Assembly (NCBI RefSeq): GCF_900105555.1
Contig: NZ_FNTZ01000001.1
Coordinates: 3,413,501 to 3,477,500, forward strand
From: Pseudomonas coleopterorum
GTDB lineage: Bacteria > Pseudomonadota > Gammaproteobacteria > Pseudomonadales > Pseudomonadaceae
DNA length: 64,000 nt
Reading direction: 5' to 3'
This document shows, one piece after another, positions 17,867 through 27,492 of this stretch. A program made the position numbers and the translations under genes. Below the pieces are notes generated by a model that had not been told where the DNA came from, ran no database searches, and saw only the letters and a program-made list of their open reading frames with translations. The first letter of the stretch is position 1. Each line of letters opens with the position of its first letter.

Positions 17867-18812
17867 TCAGTCGCTCCACGGTCTTGGCCCAGACCTCGTC
17901 GACTGGTGCCTCGACCTTCAGCTCGCCGCCATCGGGTAGCGGCACGGTCAGCGCGTAGGCATGCAGGAACAGCCGCTTGCCACCCAGGTCGCGAACCTCC
18001 TTGGAGAAGTTCTCGTCGCCGTACTTGGTATCGCCAGCGATCTCATGCCCGGCGTGCAGGGCATGCACACGGATCTGATGGGTGCGCCCGGTGATGGGGC
18101 GTGCTTCGACGATGGTCGCGAAGTCGCCGAAGCGACGCAGCACCTTGAACAGGGTCAGCGCTTCCTTGCCTTCTTCGTTGATCTCGACCATGCGCTCGCC
18201 GGAGCGCAGGTTACTCTTGAGCAAAGGCGCATTGACCTGTTTCTTGGCAGTTGCCCAATGGCCACGCACCAGGGCCATGTAGCGTTTGTCGACACCGTCG
18301 CCACGCAGCGCCGCGTGCAGGTGGCGCAGCATGCTGCGCTTCTTGGCGATCATCAACAGGCCGGAGGTGTCCCGGTCCAGGCGATGCACGAGCTCGAGCT
18401 CCTTGGCATCGGGACGCAACTGGCGAAAGGCTTCGATCACACCGAAGCTCAGGCCACTGCCGCCGTGCACGGCAATGCCTGCCGGCTTGTTCAGCACGAT
18501 CAGCGCCTTGTCTTCGTAGACGATGGCGTCCTCGAGGCGCTGCAGCAGCCCTTGCGCCACCGGCACCGGCGCGTCGCGCTCGGGCAGGCGCACCGGCGGC
18601 ACGCGCACGATGTCGCCAGCCTGCAGTTTGTATTCGGGCTTGATGCGCCCTTTGTTCACTCGCACTTCGCCCTTGCGCAGGATGCGATAGATCAAGGTTT
18701 TGGGCACGCCCTTGAGCGCCGTGATGAGGAAGTTGTCTATGCGTTGGCCGGCAAGTTCCGGCGCAACCTCGATCAGCTGAACGCCGGAGGTTGGGGGAGT
18801 AGTAGTCGTCAT
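17856..18812 (-). CDS. rluC: 23S rRNA pseudouridine(955/2504/2580) synthase
   Basis: Converts three uridines of 23S rRNA to pseudouridine. The protein (about 318 aa) has an N-terminal S4 RNA-binding domain ([20 protein letters not shown]) and the catalytic [16 protein letters not shown] motif with the essential Asp. The start [10 protein letters not shown] at 18812 agrees with relatives as I recall them; an in-frame ATG at 18824 is also possible. Neither has a good ribosome binding site, and a TATGAT sequence sits over the upstream ATG, so the mRNA leader is very short. Confidence 0.94.
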   Translation of the reverse strand: MTTTTPPTSGVQLIEVAPELAGQRIDNFLITALKGVPKTLIYRILRKGEVRVNKGRIKPEYKLQAGDIVRVPPVRLPERDAPVPVAQGLLQRLEDAIVYEDKALIVLNKPAGIAVHGGSGLSFGVIEAFRQLRPDAKELELVHRLDRDTSGLLMIAKKRSMLRHLHAALRGDGVDKRYMALVRGHWATAKKQVNAPLLKSNLRSGERMVEINEEGKEALTLFKVLRRFGDFATIVEARPITGRTHQIRVHALHAGHEIAGDTKYGDENFSKEVRDLGGKRLFLHAYALTVPLPDGGELKVEAPVDEVWAKTVERLSAS

Positions 18813-18841
18813 GGCCGCGATCATAACAATTTTTTATGGAT

Positions 18842-18870
18842 TTGAAGCACTTAATGATTGCTGCTATAGT
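18842..18870 (+). promoter_or_regulatory. Sigma-70 promoter of rne
   Basis: TTGAAG (18842-18847) and TATAGT (18865-18870) are separated by 17 bp, a strong consensus-like promoter. Initiation would be near 18877. It lies divergent to rluC, as in other gammaproteobacteria. Confidence 0.8.
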
Positions 18871-18876
18871 CGCGAA

Positions 18877-19546
18877 CGCCGCCATAAGCGGCTGGGCAGC
18901 GGACAAGCGGTTATGAACCAGCCCTGACCAACGCAATTCTCGAGGACGCGAGGCCGTCCTACGGGGCTTTTGCCAGTTACGGAGTATTTGAGGGCAACGC
19001 CCGCGCAGGTGCGAGAAGGCCGATGAAAGCCCAGGAACCCCGGCATACCGGACACCTTCCTGCCTTTGTTCGACGCCACTCCCGCTTCGCAGTCGCTCTC
19101 ACCCAGTTCAGGCACAAGCTTCGGAAACCCAACGCCTTAGTCATACAGGGCGAACTTTACGAATTGAAGTTCGCGATATTGCCAACCCGTTGCGGATTCA
19201 GCGCGCGGCAGCACCCGAATTATCAGGGATACGTGTAGGGTGGAGATGCACAACCGTCGGACCGTGTAGTACCGCGTCACGGCAGGAAGCAGCCTCAGGC
19301 ACTTCTGCCATGCCGGTCTTGAACAAGACGCTCAAGGGCGTCCACGCCAGACGATTGATTCCTCCTCCTGACTGAGTGCTTTTGACACCACAGCAAGCAG
19401 GACGCGTCGTCGCGGTTCCGCCCCTGTTGGGCAGATATCGCTGGACACTGCAGTGGCCTAGGCCCTGTTGACGCACCTGACACCGACCGTGAGAAGTCGT
19501 GTGTGCCGAACGCCGTTTCCGGCAGCCCGGAAACCGACGGTACTAC
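18877..19546 (+). promoter_or_regulatory. Long structured 5' leader of rne mRNA
   Basis: About 670 nt lie between the predicted transcription start and the rne ATG, with no convincing gene. In enterobacteria the rne leader (about 360 nt) folds into hairpins by which RNase E destabilises its own message. The length and divergent-rluC context suggest the same feedback here. GC-rich complementary blocks are visible (for example 18953-18985 and 19275-19320), but no specific fold is claimed. A 71-codon ORF at 19023 lacks supporting features. Confidence 0.6.
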
Positions 19547-22500
19547 ATGAAAAGAATGCTGATTAACGCAACTCAACCCGAAGAGTTGCGTGTTGCCCTG
19601 GTAGACGGCCAGCGCCTCTACGACCTGGACATCGAGTCCGGCGCCCGCGAGCAGAAGAAGGCCAACATCTATAAAGGCCGCATCACTCGCATCGAACCCA
19701 GCCTTGAGGCCGCCTTCGTCGACTTCGGCTCGGAACGCCACGGCTTCCTGCCCCTCAAGGAAATCTCCCGCGAATACTTCAAGAAAAACCCTGAAGGCCG
19801 CGTCAACATCAAGGAAGTCCTGAGCGAAGGCCAGGAAGTCATCGTCCAGGTCGAGAAGGAAGAGCGCGGCAACAAGGGCGCAGCCCTGACCACGTTCATC
19901 AGCCTGGCCGGTCGCTATCTGGTGCTGATGCCCAACAACCCACGAGCCGGCGGCATCTCCCGTCGCATCGAAGGCGAAGAGCGCAACGAGCTGCGCGAAG
20001 CACTCAATGGCCTGGTGGCTCCGGCCGACATGGGCCTGATCGTCCGCACTGCCGGCCTGGGCCGCAGCAGCGAAGAGATGCAGTGGGACCTGGACTACCT
20101 GCTGCAACTGTGGACCGCGATCAAGGAAGCCTCCCTGGACCGCTCCGCGCCATTCCTGATCTATCAGGAAAGCAACGTCATCATCCGCGCCATCCGCGAC
20201 TACCTGCGCCAGGACATCGGCGAAGTGCTGATCGACAGCGTCGAAGCCCAGGACGAAGCCCTGACCTTCATCCGCCAGGTGATGCCGCAGTACGCCAGCA
20301 AGATCAAGCTGTACGAAGACAGCGTCCCCCTGTTCAACCGCTTCCAGATCGAAAGCCAGATCGAAACCGCTTTCCAGCGCGTGGTCGAACTGCCTTCCGG
20401 TGGCTCGATCGTCATCGACCCGACCGAAGCACTGGTGTCCATCGACATCAACTCGGCGCGCGCCACCAAGGGCAGCGACATCGAAGAAACCGCCCTGCAG
20501 ACCAACCTCGAAGCCGCCGAAGAGATCGCTCGTCAGCTGCGCTTGCGCGACATCGGCGGCCTGATCGTCATCGACTTCATCGACATGACTCCGGCCAAGA
20601 ACCAGCGCGCCGTGGAAGACAAGGTCCGTGAATCGCTGGAAGCCGACCGCGCTCGTGTCCAGGTGGGTCGTATCTCCCGTTTCGGCCTGCTGGAAATGTC
20701 CCGTCAGCGCCTGCGCCCTTCGCTGGGCGAAAGCAGCGGCATCGTCTGCCCTCGTTGCAGCGGCACCGGGATCATCCGTGACGTCGAATCGCTGTCGCTG
20801 GCCATCCTGCGCCTGATCGAAGAAGAAGCCCTGAAGGACCGCACTGCCGAAGTCCGCGCCCAGGTGCCGATTCCAGTCGCTGCCTTCCTGCTCAACGAAA
20901 AACGCAACTCGATCACCAAGATTGAACTGCGTACCCGCGCCCGTATCGTGATCCTGCCGAACGATCACCTGGAAACGCCGCACTTCGAAGTGCAGCGCCT
21001 GCGCGACGACAGCCCGGAAGCGCAGAACAGCCAATCCAGCTACGAAATCGCCGCCGCCGAAGTGGAAGAAGTACAACCAGTGGCCGCCACCCGCACCCTG
21101 GTTCGCCAGGAAGCGGCGGTGAAAACCGCGCCGACCCGCACTGCCGCTCCGGTTGCCGCCGAAGAAGCAGCGCCCGTGGCCGCAGCTGCGCCCGCACCGG
21201 CTCCACAGATCGCCGAGCCAAGCCTGTTCAAGGGTCTGGTCAAGTCCCTGGTCAGCCTGTTCGCCACCAAGGAAACGCCTGCCGCTCCGGTGGTCGTCGA
21301 GAAGCCTGCCACCACCACCCCCGAGCGCCCAGCACGCGAAGAGCGTCGCAACGGTCGTCAGCAGAGCCGCAACCGCAGCAGCAATCGCCGCGACGAAGAA
21401 CGCAAGCCGCGCGAAGACCGCGCACCGCGTGAAGACCGCGCCGCCCGCGAAGATGCACCCGCCGCACGCGAAGAACGCCCTGCCCGCGCGCCGCGCGAGG
21501 AACGCCAGCCGCGCGCTCCGCGTGAAGACCGCCGCCCACGCAACGGTGGCGACGACGCACCACGGGTACGTGAACTGCGTGAGCCTCTGGACGCACCGAC
21601 CGCTCGCGAAGAACGCCCCGCCCGCGAGGAGCGTGCTCCACGTGAAGAGCGCGTGACCCGCGAAGAGCGCGCTCCTCGTGAGGAACGTGCACCGCGTGAA
21701 GAGCGCCCAGCCCGTGAAGAACGCGCACCACGCGAGGAACGTCCGGCCCGTGAAGAACGTCAGCCTCGCGTTGCCCGCGAAGAACGCGCAGCGCATCCGG
21801 AACAGGCATCCGAAACCGACGCCGACACTGCCGAAGACGTGCTGAACAACGGAGAGCTGCTGCAGGACGACAACCAGGAAGGCAACGACGGCGATCGTCC
21901 GCGTCGCCGCTCCCGTGGTCAGCGTCGCCGCAGCAACCGTCGCGAACGTCAACGCGATGCCAACGGTGACGTGATCGAAGGCTCGGAAGAGCCCAACGAG
22001 TCGACTACCCAAGGCGAGTCCAACGGTGCAGCCTTGGCCGCCAGCGTTGCCGTCACAGCCGCAGTCGCGGAAAACGCCATCAGCGCTTCTGCCGAAGCCC
22101 AGGCCCACGAACAGGCCGAACAGGCCAATCGCAGCGTGCAACCTGCCGCTGCCCAGGAAGTCGACGCTGAAGGCGAAAGCCTGGCTGCGCCGGAAATCGT
22201 CGCCACTGCGCCGACTGCCGAAGCCGCCGTCGAGACGCCGGTTGCTACCCCTGTCCAGGCGGACAGCCCTGCCGAAGTCGAACGCCCTGCAACGGTCTCG
22301 GCACCGGACACCTGGGCGGCGCCTGCCAACGAAAGCGCTGCACCTGTGGTCGAGCAACAGCCCGTCGTCGAAGCAGCCAAGCCTGCCAAGACTCACGAGC
22401 CAGTGCAGCAGGACGTCGCCGAGCCGGTGGAAGTAACGCCTCCGTTCGACACCACCCCTGCGCCGATCAGCCAGCCCGGCGCCGACGTCGAAGTGGACGC

Positions 22501-22963
22501 ACCGGTGGTCGTCGATCCAGCACAGGTCAACGAGCCTGCGTTCCAGCCGCGCGCCGTGCCAGCCGTCGAAGAAGTGCCTTCGTTGCCTGCCGAGCCTGCC
22601 GAGCCTGCCCTGCACCAGATCAGCGAACCTGCTGCTGTGGAGCCGTCGCCTGTCGAGCCAGTCGCGGTCGAACCTGCCGCCGTCGAGCCTGTGACGGTAG
22701 AACCGGTCATCGCGCCGGTTGCCGAACCTGCTCCTGCGAGCGAGCCTGTGGTGGTTGCACAACCCGAGCCGCCCAAGGAAGCCGAACCGGCACCGGGGCG
22801 GCCGAGCAACGGCCGTGCGCCCAACGATCCTCGCGAAGTGCGTCGTCGCAAGCGCGAAGCCGAGGAAGCAGCGAAGCTCGCCGCGCTCAAGCCTGAAACC
22901 GAAGTATCGAGCGCTGCTGACAGCGCGCAAGGTACTCAGGACGAGCCCAAGCCGCTGGTGTAA
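19547..22963 (+). CDS. rne: Ribonuclease E
   Basis: Essential membrane-associated endoribonuclease and scaffold of the RNA degradosome. The 1138-residue protein starts [18 protein letters not shown]. It has an S1 domain (about 35-120), an RNase H-like/DNase I-like catalytic core with the metal-binding aspartates in [12 protein letters not shown] and VIDFIDM, and the Zn-link CPRCSGTG near residue 403. The C-terminal half (from about 500) is low complexity: an Arg/Glu-rich RNA-binding stretch (about 595-750) and a long Ala/Pro/Val/Glu tail ending in a basic [17 protein letters not shown] segment. The ATG at 19547 is fixed by homology. Confidence 0.97.
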   Translation: MKRMLINATQPEELRVALVDGQRLYDLDIESGAREQKKANIYKGRITRIEPSLEAAFVDFGSERHGFLPLKEISREYFKKNPEGRVNIKEVLSEGQEVIVQVEKEERGNKGAALTTFISLAGRYLVLMPNNPRAGGISRRIEGEERNELREALNGLVAPADMGLIVRTAGLGRSSEEMQWDLDYLLQLWTAIKEASLDRSAPFLIYQESNVIIRAIRDYLRQDIGEVLIDSVEAQDEALTFIRQVMPQYASKIKLYEDSVPLFNRFQIESQIETAFQRVVELPSGGSIVIDPTEALVSIDINSARATKGSDIEETALQTNLEAAEEIARQLRLRDIGGLIVIDFIDMTPAKNQRAVEDKVRESLEADRARVQVGRISRFGLLEMSRQRLRPSLGESSGIVCPRCSGTGIIRDVESLSLAILRLIEEEALKDRTAEVRAQVPIPVAAFLLNEKRNSITKIELRTRARIVILPNDHLETPHFEVQRLRDDSPEAQNSQSSYEIAAAEVEEVQPVAATRTLVRQEAAVKTAPTRTAAPVAAEEAAPVAAAAPAPAPQIAEPSLFKGLVKSLVSLFATKETPAAPVVVEKPATTTPERPAREERRNGRQQSRNRSSNRRDEERKPREDRAPREDRAAREDAPAAREERPARAPREERQPRAPREDRRPRNGGDDAPRVRELREPLDAPTAREERPAREERAPREERVTREERAPREERAPREERPAREERAPREERPAREERQPRVAREERAAHPEQASETDADTAEDVLNNGELLQDDNQEGNDGDRPRRRSRGQRRRSNRRERQRDANGDVIEGSEEPNESTTQGESNGAALAASVAVTAAVAENAISASAEAQAHEQAEQANRSVQPAAAQEVDAEGESLAAPEIVATAPTAEAAVETPVATPVQADSPAEVERPATVSAPDTWAAPANESAAPVVEQQPVVEAAKPAKTHEPVQQDVAEPVEVTPPFDTTPAPISQPGADVEVDAPVVVDPAQVNEPAFQPRAVPAVEEVPSLPAEPAEPALHQISEPAAVEPSPVEPVAVEPAAVEPVTVEPVIAPVAEPAPASEPVVVAQPEPPKEAEPAPGRPSNGRAPNDPREVRRRKREAEEAAKLAALKPETEVSSAADSAQGTQDEPKPLV
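21325..21795 (+). repeat. Degenerate Arg/Glu-rich tandem repeats inside rne
   Basis: This in-frame segment encodes many copies of short units such as [14 protein letters not shown] and PAREER. At the DNA level it is a repeating CGCGAAGAACGC-like pattern with synonymous variation. It corresponds to the arginine-rich RNA-binding region of RNase E. Copy number probably varies between strains because such units are prone to slippage and recombination. Confidence 0.85.
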
Positions 22964-22979
22964 TCACTGCGTGTGAATC

Positions 22980-23012
22980 AGCCCCCGCCGCCCACGCGCC
23001 GGGGGCTTTTTC
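22980..23012 (+). terminator. Intrinsic terminator of rne
   Basis: AGCCCCCG pairs with CGGGGGCT, followed by TTTTT, 16 bp after the rne stop. Confidence 0.9.
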
Positions 23013-23065
23013 TTGCCTGCCGCTCAGATATTCGGGCTGATTTGAAGCTTAATGCATCTAATGCG

Positions 23066-23093
23066 TTGACAGCCTCACAGGTATCTGTAGAAT
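23066..23093 (+). promoter_or_regulatory. Promoter of the initiator tRNA gene
   Basis: TTGACA (23066-23071) and TAGAAT (23088-23093) have a 16-bp spacer and lie 13 bp before the tRNA 5' end. Confidence 0.8.
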
Positions 23094-23106
23094 GCGCCTC
23101 CACAGA

Positions 23107-23183
<77 letters not shown>

Positions 23184-23191
23184 AACATCGG

Positions 23192-23222
23192 AAGGGCCAC
23201 TCTATAAACGGGTGGCCTTTTT
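23192..23222 (+). terminator. Terminator after tRNA-fMet
   Basis: GGCCAC (23195-23200) pairs with GTGGCC (23212-23217), followed by TTTTT. Confidence 0.85.
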
Positions 23223-23417
23223 CGTATGCGCTCGAAAAAGCCAATAGCCACCTAACGAAGGCTGCACGCGAGCAATGTGAAAATTGCTTTACAGTTGGCC
23301 AGGCGCCGGTCACCCATGGCGCACAGGCGTTAGAATGGCGCGAATTATTTTTTCCACAGGGATTGGTACTTTGACGGGATCCCGGCATCCTGTTGCGCAC
23401 AATCCAAGAGGTGATTG

Positions 23418-26072
23418 ATGCGCTCTGACTTGCCCGACTCAACCGCTATGGAACTCCCACCTGCCGCTGCCGCCGGCCCGATCAAGCCCGAGCGCGCGCG
23501 CTGGCTGGATCTGCTGAGCCGCTACCGGCAGCCGGTGGGGCTGGCCGTTACCCTGTTGCTGTTTGCCATCGCCCTGCTCGCCTGTCGGCACCTGCTCAGC
23601 GAACTGGACATCTACGCGCTGCACGACTCGGTACTGGCCACGCCGCCTGCCGCACTGGGCGGAGCCTTGCTGGCCATGGTCTGCGGCTTCATCATTCTGC
23701 TGGGCTATGAATGGTCCGCCAGCCGCTATGCGAATGTGACCCTCCCGGCACGTACCTTGGCCCTGGGGGGCTTTACCTCGTTCGCCATCGGCAACGCCAT
23801 CGGCTTGTCGATGCTGTCCGGCGGTTCGGTTCGTTACCGGTTGTACTCGCGACTGGGCGTAGGCGCGGGCGAAGTCGCGCGCATGACCTTGTTCGCCAGC
23901 CTTTCGCTGGGCTGTGCATTGCCGCCGCTTGCCGCCGTGGCCACCCTGAGCAGCCTGCCTGCCGCCTCGCTGGCCCTGGGGCTTTCGCAAGGGCTGCTGG
24001 GAACCATCGCCGCGATCGTGCTGCTACTGACTGCCCTGCTGGTGCTGGGCGTCTATCGACGTCGTCTTGCCGAGCAGCCGCTGGCCGATAACCTGCTGGT
24101 CCGCGCCGGACATCGCACCCTGCGCTTACCGAGTGCGCGCCTGACCCTGCTGCAACTGGTCATCACCGCACTGGACGTGGTGGCAGCCGCCACCGTGCTC
24201 TATCTGTTGCTGCCCGAGGCTCCGCCGTTCGGTGCCTTCGTGCTGATCTACCTGCTGGCCCTCGCTGCCGGGGTGCTCAGCCACGTACCTGGGGGCGTCG
24301 GGGTCTTCGAGGCGATTCTGCTCGCAGCGTTCGCCGACACCCTGGGCGCCGCGCCCCTGGCAGCGGCGCTGCTGCTGTATCGCCTGATCTATGTCGTGCT
24401 GCCGATGCTGGTGGCGTGCGTGCTGCTGCTGGCCAACGAAGCGCGCCGTTTGTTCTTCGCCCAGCAGGCCATTCGCGTGGCCTCCGGGCTCGCCGCTCCG
24501 ATCCTGGCGGTGCTGGTGTTCCTGTCCGGGGTCGTGCTGCTGTTCTCCGGTGCGACCCCAGAGATCGATACGCGCCTGCAGGACCTGGGCTTTCTGATCC
24601 CCCACCGCCTGATCGATGCTTCGCACCTGGGTGCCAGTCTGGTGGGCGTGCTGTGCCTGCTGCTGGCACAGGGGTTGCGCCGTCGCCTGTCGGCCGCGTG
24701 GGTATTGACCATGGTGCTGCTGCTGGTGGGTGCCGTGCTGTCGCTGCTCAAGGGCTTCGACTGGGAAGAGGCCTCGCTGCTGTGCATGACTGCACTGCTG
24801 CTCGCCGTCTTCAAGCGCTCCTTCTACCGGCCCAGCCGCCTGCTGGAGCTGCCGCTCTCCCCGCTGTACCTGATCGCCAGCGTGTGCGTGGTGGGTGCGT
24901 CGATCTGGTTGCTGTTCTTCGCCTACCAGGACGTGCCCTACAGCACCAAGCTGTGGTGGCAGTTTGCGTTGGATGCCGATGCACCTCGCGGCCTGCGTTC
25001 GGCCCTGGGCAGCGCAGTGTTGTTGATCGTGGTTGCGCTGACCTGGCTGCTGCGCACCGCGCGCCCGGTGATCCATCTGCCCACACCCGAGGAAATGCAG
25101 CGCGCCGCGACCATTCTCAAGGCGTCGCACCAGCCCGATGGTGGCCTGGCCCTGACCGGCGACAAGGCACTGCTGTTCCACCCCAAGGATGAAGCCTTTC
25201 TGATGTATGCCCGCCGCGGGCGCAGCCTGGTGGCGCTGTACGACCCCATAGGCCCGACCCAGCCGCGCGCCGAAATGATCTGGCAGTTCCGCGACCTGTG
25301 CGACTTTCACCACGCGCGCCCGGTGTTCTATCAGGTCCGGGCCGAGAACCTGCCGTTCTACATGGACATCGGCCTGACCGCGATCAAGCTGGGCGAAGAG
25401 GCCCGGGTCGACTTGTACGCTTTCGATCTGGAAGCCAAGGGCAAGGAGATGAAGGACCTGCGCTACACCTGGAACCGCGGCACCCGCGACGGTCTGTCAC
25501 TGGAGATCTACGAACCCGGACAGGCGCCGCTGGAAGAGCTCAAGGTCATTTCCGATGCGTGGCTCACGGGCAAGAACGTACGGGAAAAGGGTTTTTCCCT
25601 GGGCCGCTTCAGTCCTGAATACCTGAACCATTTCCGCATCGCGATCGTCCATTTCGAAGGTAAGCCCGTGGCGTTCGCCAACCTGCTGGAAACCGACAGC
25701 AGGGAACTGGCCAGCCTGGACCTGATGCGTGCGCATCCCCAGGCGCCCAAGCTGACCATGGAGTTCATGATGGTAGGCTTGATCCAGCACTACAAGAAAC
25801 ACGGCTACGGGCGCTTCAGTCTGGGCATGGTGCCGCTGTCCGGTCTGCAACCGCGACGCGGTGCCCCCCTGACCCAGCGCCTGGGCTCGATGGTGTTCAA
25901 TCGTGGCGAGCAGTTGTACAACTTCCAAGGCCTGCGCCGGTTCAAGGACAAGTTCCAGCCTACCTGGGAGCCTCGCTACATGGCCGTGCCGGCGGGCCTT
26001 GATCCGCTGGTGGCACTGGCCGATACCGCCGCCCTCATTGCAGGTGGCCTGACAGGATTGGTGAAACGCTGA
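23418..26072 (+). CDS. mprF: Aminoacyl-phosphatidylglycerol synthase/flippase MprF
   Basis: Transfers alanine or lysine from aminoacyl-tRNA to phosphatidylglycerol and flips the product, lowering membrane negative charge and giving resistance to cationic peptides and acid. The 884-residue protein has about 14 membrane segments in the first ~540 residues (flippase) and a soluble DUF2156 synthase domain after about 550 (FHPKDEAFLMYARRGRSLVA). By analogy with the P. aeruginosa alanyl-PG synthase, alanine is the more likely substrate. The ATG at 23418 follows GAGGTG; its stop overlaps the next start by one base (TGATG). Confidence 0.93.
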   Translation: MRSDLPDSTAMELPPAAAAGPIKPERARWLDLLSRYRQPVGLAVTLLLFAIALLACRHLLSELDIYALHDSVLATPPAALGGALLAMVCGFIILLGYEWSASRYANVTLPARTLALGGFTSFAIGNAIGLSMLSGGSVRYRLYSRLGVGAGEVARMTLFASLSLGCALPPLAAVATLSSLPAASLALGLSQGLLGTIAAIVLLLTALLVLGVYRRRLAEQPLADNLLVRAGHRTLRLPSARLTLLQLVITALDVVAAATVLYLLLPEAPPFGAFVLIYLLALAAGVLSHVPGGVGVFEAILLAAFADTLGAAPLAAALLLYRLIYVVLPMLVACVLLLANEARRLFFAQQAIRVASGLAAPILAVLVFLSGVVLLFSGATPEIDTRLQDLGFLIPHRLIDASHLGASLVGVLCLLLAQGLRRRLSAAWVLTMVLLLVGAVLSLLKGFDWEEASLLCMTALLLAVFKRSFYRPSRLLELPLSPLYLIASVCVVGASIWLLFFAYQDVPYSTKLWWQFALDADAPRGLRSALGSAVLLIVVALTWLLRTARPVIHLPTPEEMQRAATILKASHQPDGGLALTGDKALLFHPKDEAFLMYARRGRSLVALYDPIGPTQPRAEMIWQFRDLCDFHHARPVFYQVRAENLPFYMDIGLTAIKLGEEARVDLYAFDLEAKGKEMKDLRYTWNRGTRDGLSLEIYEPGQAPLEELKVISDAWLTGKNVREKGFSLGRFSPEYLNHFRIAIVHFEGKPVAFANLLETDSRELASLDLMRAHPQAPKLTMEFMMVGLIQHYKKHGYGRFSLGMVPLSGLQPRRGAPLTQRLGSMVFNRGEQLYNFQGLRRFKDKFQPTWEPRYMAVPAGLDPLVALADTAALIAGGLTGLVKR

Positions 26073-27352
26073 TGATTCGACGTTACTGGCGCAAGTTGTT
26101 CGCCTTGATCGTGGTACTGCTGCTGGCAGCTGCCGGCTACTACTGGTGGGCCACTCGCCCTGTCCCAGCTGCCCAGCTCAGCGTACAACGCCTGAGCAAC
26201 GGCAGCGAAGCTCGCGATGTCGTCCCCGGCACGCGGACCAAGTCCCGGGTGGCCATCGCACTGCCCGCCGCCGAAGCCCTGACTGACAAGCAGTTGCTGG
26301 ACTTGAGCCGGGACGCCTCCGCGCACATCGTCCAGGTGATCCTGCCGGAAACCGACTGCAGCGCGCAGCAAGCCGCCTTGAATGCCGCCATCGAGCGACT
26401 CGACGCCAAACCGGATCTGGTGGCGGGGATCGGTCCGGGCGCCTCGCTGGCCTGGCGCTGGCTGGCCACGCAGGACAACGATAAGGCCCAGGCCGTGTCG
26501 GTGGATCTGAGCGTGGAGAAACCCGACGGCTGTCTGCCGGAGTTGCCGAAGAAGGCCGAGCATGGTCAATGGATGGTCGCCTGGAACGACAACCCCGACG
26601 ACGCCAGCGCCGCGTTCGTGCGCGACCAACCCAATGCCCAGACCGTCATCAGCGATTACGACGTGAAGCTGCCGCAGGTGTTGAAGAATCAGGTCACCGA
26701 TATTCTGGTCGGCGATGAAGGCACCCACCTGGCCATTCCGGTGGTCGAGGTGCCCGCAACGCAGAGCAACGACACCGTCAGCCTGTTCCTTTCCGGCGAT
26801 GGCGGCTGGCGCGACCTCGACAAGGCGGTGGCCGGAGACATGGCGACCATGGGTTACCCGACGGTGGGCATCGACACCCTGCGCTATTACTGGGAGCACA
26901 AGACACCCGAGCAAAGCGCCGACGACCTGGTCGAACTGATGCATTACTACCGACAGAAATGGGGTGCGAAGCGCTTCGTGCTGACCGGCTATTCGTTCGG
27001 TGCCGACGTGCTGCCAGCGATTTACAATCGCTTGCCCGCCGAAGAGCAGAACAGCGTCAGCGCGATCATCCTGCTGGCCTTCGCGCGCAGTGGCAGCTTC
27101 GAGATCGAAGTCGAGGGATGGCTGGGCAATGCGGGCAAGGAGGCACCTACCGGCCCGGAAATGGCCAAGCTGCCGGCCGCCAAGGTGGTCTGCGTTTACG
27201 GCGAGGAAGAGGCCGATGAAAGCGGCTGCACCGAAGCCACCGCAGTGGGTGAGAAAATGAAGCTGCCAGGCGGGCATCACTTCGACGAGAACTACCCTGC
27301 GCTGGCCAAGCGCCTAGTGCAGCAGATCGACAAGCGTACCGGCTCGAACTGA
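26072..27352 (+). CDS. AcvB/VirJ-family periplasmic hydrolase, partner of mprF
   Basis: A 426-residue protein with one N-terminal membrane anchor (about residues 9-27) and an alpha/beta hydrolase domain. The nucleophile elbow is GYSFGAD (Ser about 309); the acid and the C-terminal His (GGHHFDENYP) are present. Homologues next to alanyl-PG synthase genes in P. aeruginosa and Agrobacterium hydrolyse aminoacyl-phosphatidylglycerol, so this probably removes the amino acid that MprF adds. The one-base overlap with mprF implies translational coupling. A duplicated VirJ-like layout (two hydrolase-like halves) is typical of AcvB. Confidence 0.85.
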   Translation: MIRRYWRKLFALIVVLLLAAAGYYWWATRPVPAAQLSVQRLSNGSEARDVVPGTRTKSRVAIALPAAEALTDKQLLDLSRDASAHIVQVILPETDCSAQQAALNAAIERLDAKPDLVAGIGPGASLAWRWLATQDNDKAQAVSVDLSVEKPDGCLPELPKKAEHGQWMVAWNDNPDDASAAFVRDQPNAQTVISDYDVKLPQVLKNQVTDILVGDEGTHLAIPVVEVPATQSNDTVSLFLSGDGGWRDLDKAVAGDMATMGYPTVGIDTLRYYWEHKTPEQSADDLVELMHYYRQKWGAKRFVLTGYSFGADVLPAIYNRLPAEEQNSVSAIILLAFARSGSFEIEVEGWLGNAGKEAPTGPEMAKLPAAKVVCVYGEEEADESGCTEATAVGEKMKLPGGHHFDENYPALAKRLVQQIDKRTGSN

Positions 27353-27367
27353 TCCGGCTCTAAAAAC

Positions 27368-27403
27368 AAAGCCCCGGACCTGAACAGGTACCGGGGCTTT
27401 TTT
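27368..27403 (+). terminator. Intrinsic terminator of the mprF operon
   Basis: AAAGCCCCGG (27368-27377) pairs with CCGGGGCTTT (27391-27400), followed by T residues. The stem has an A-run on its left, so it could also act on leftward transcripts ending after kup. Confidence 0.9.
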
Positions 27404-27423
27404 GTGGGTGTCAGGTGGGGCTT

Positions 27424-27450
27424 CTTCGCGGGCACTGCCCGCTCCTGCAG
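27424..27450. repeat. Single REP-like unit
   Basis: TTCGCGGGCA followed by GCCCGCTCCTGCAGG resembles half of the larger REP palindromes at 48495, 54055 and 58153. It lies in the gap where the mprF operon and kup converge. Confidence 0.6.
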
Positions 27451-27492
27451 GGGAGTCGAGTCAGCAATGGGCATGCCCTGCTGCTGCCTCCC

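Noticed and set aside
19023..19238. 71-codon ORF in the rne leader
   Set aside because: No clear ribosome binding site or motif; more likely part of the structured leader. Could be revisited if conserved.
19280..19300. GGAAGCAGCC in the rne leader, resembling the 4.5S (SRP) RNA core
   Set aside because: The surrounding bases do not form the symmetric loop and helix of SRP RNA.
19295..22930. A 1211-codon open frame antisense to rne
   Set aside because: It mirrors the GC-biased third positions of rne, is Gly/Arg/Phe-rich low complexity and matches no family; rne itself is unmistakable.
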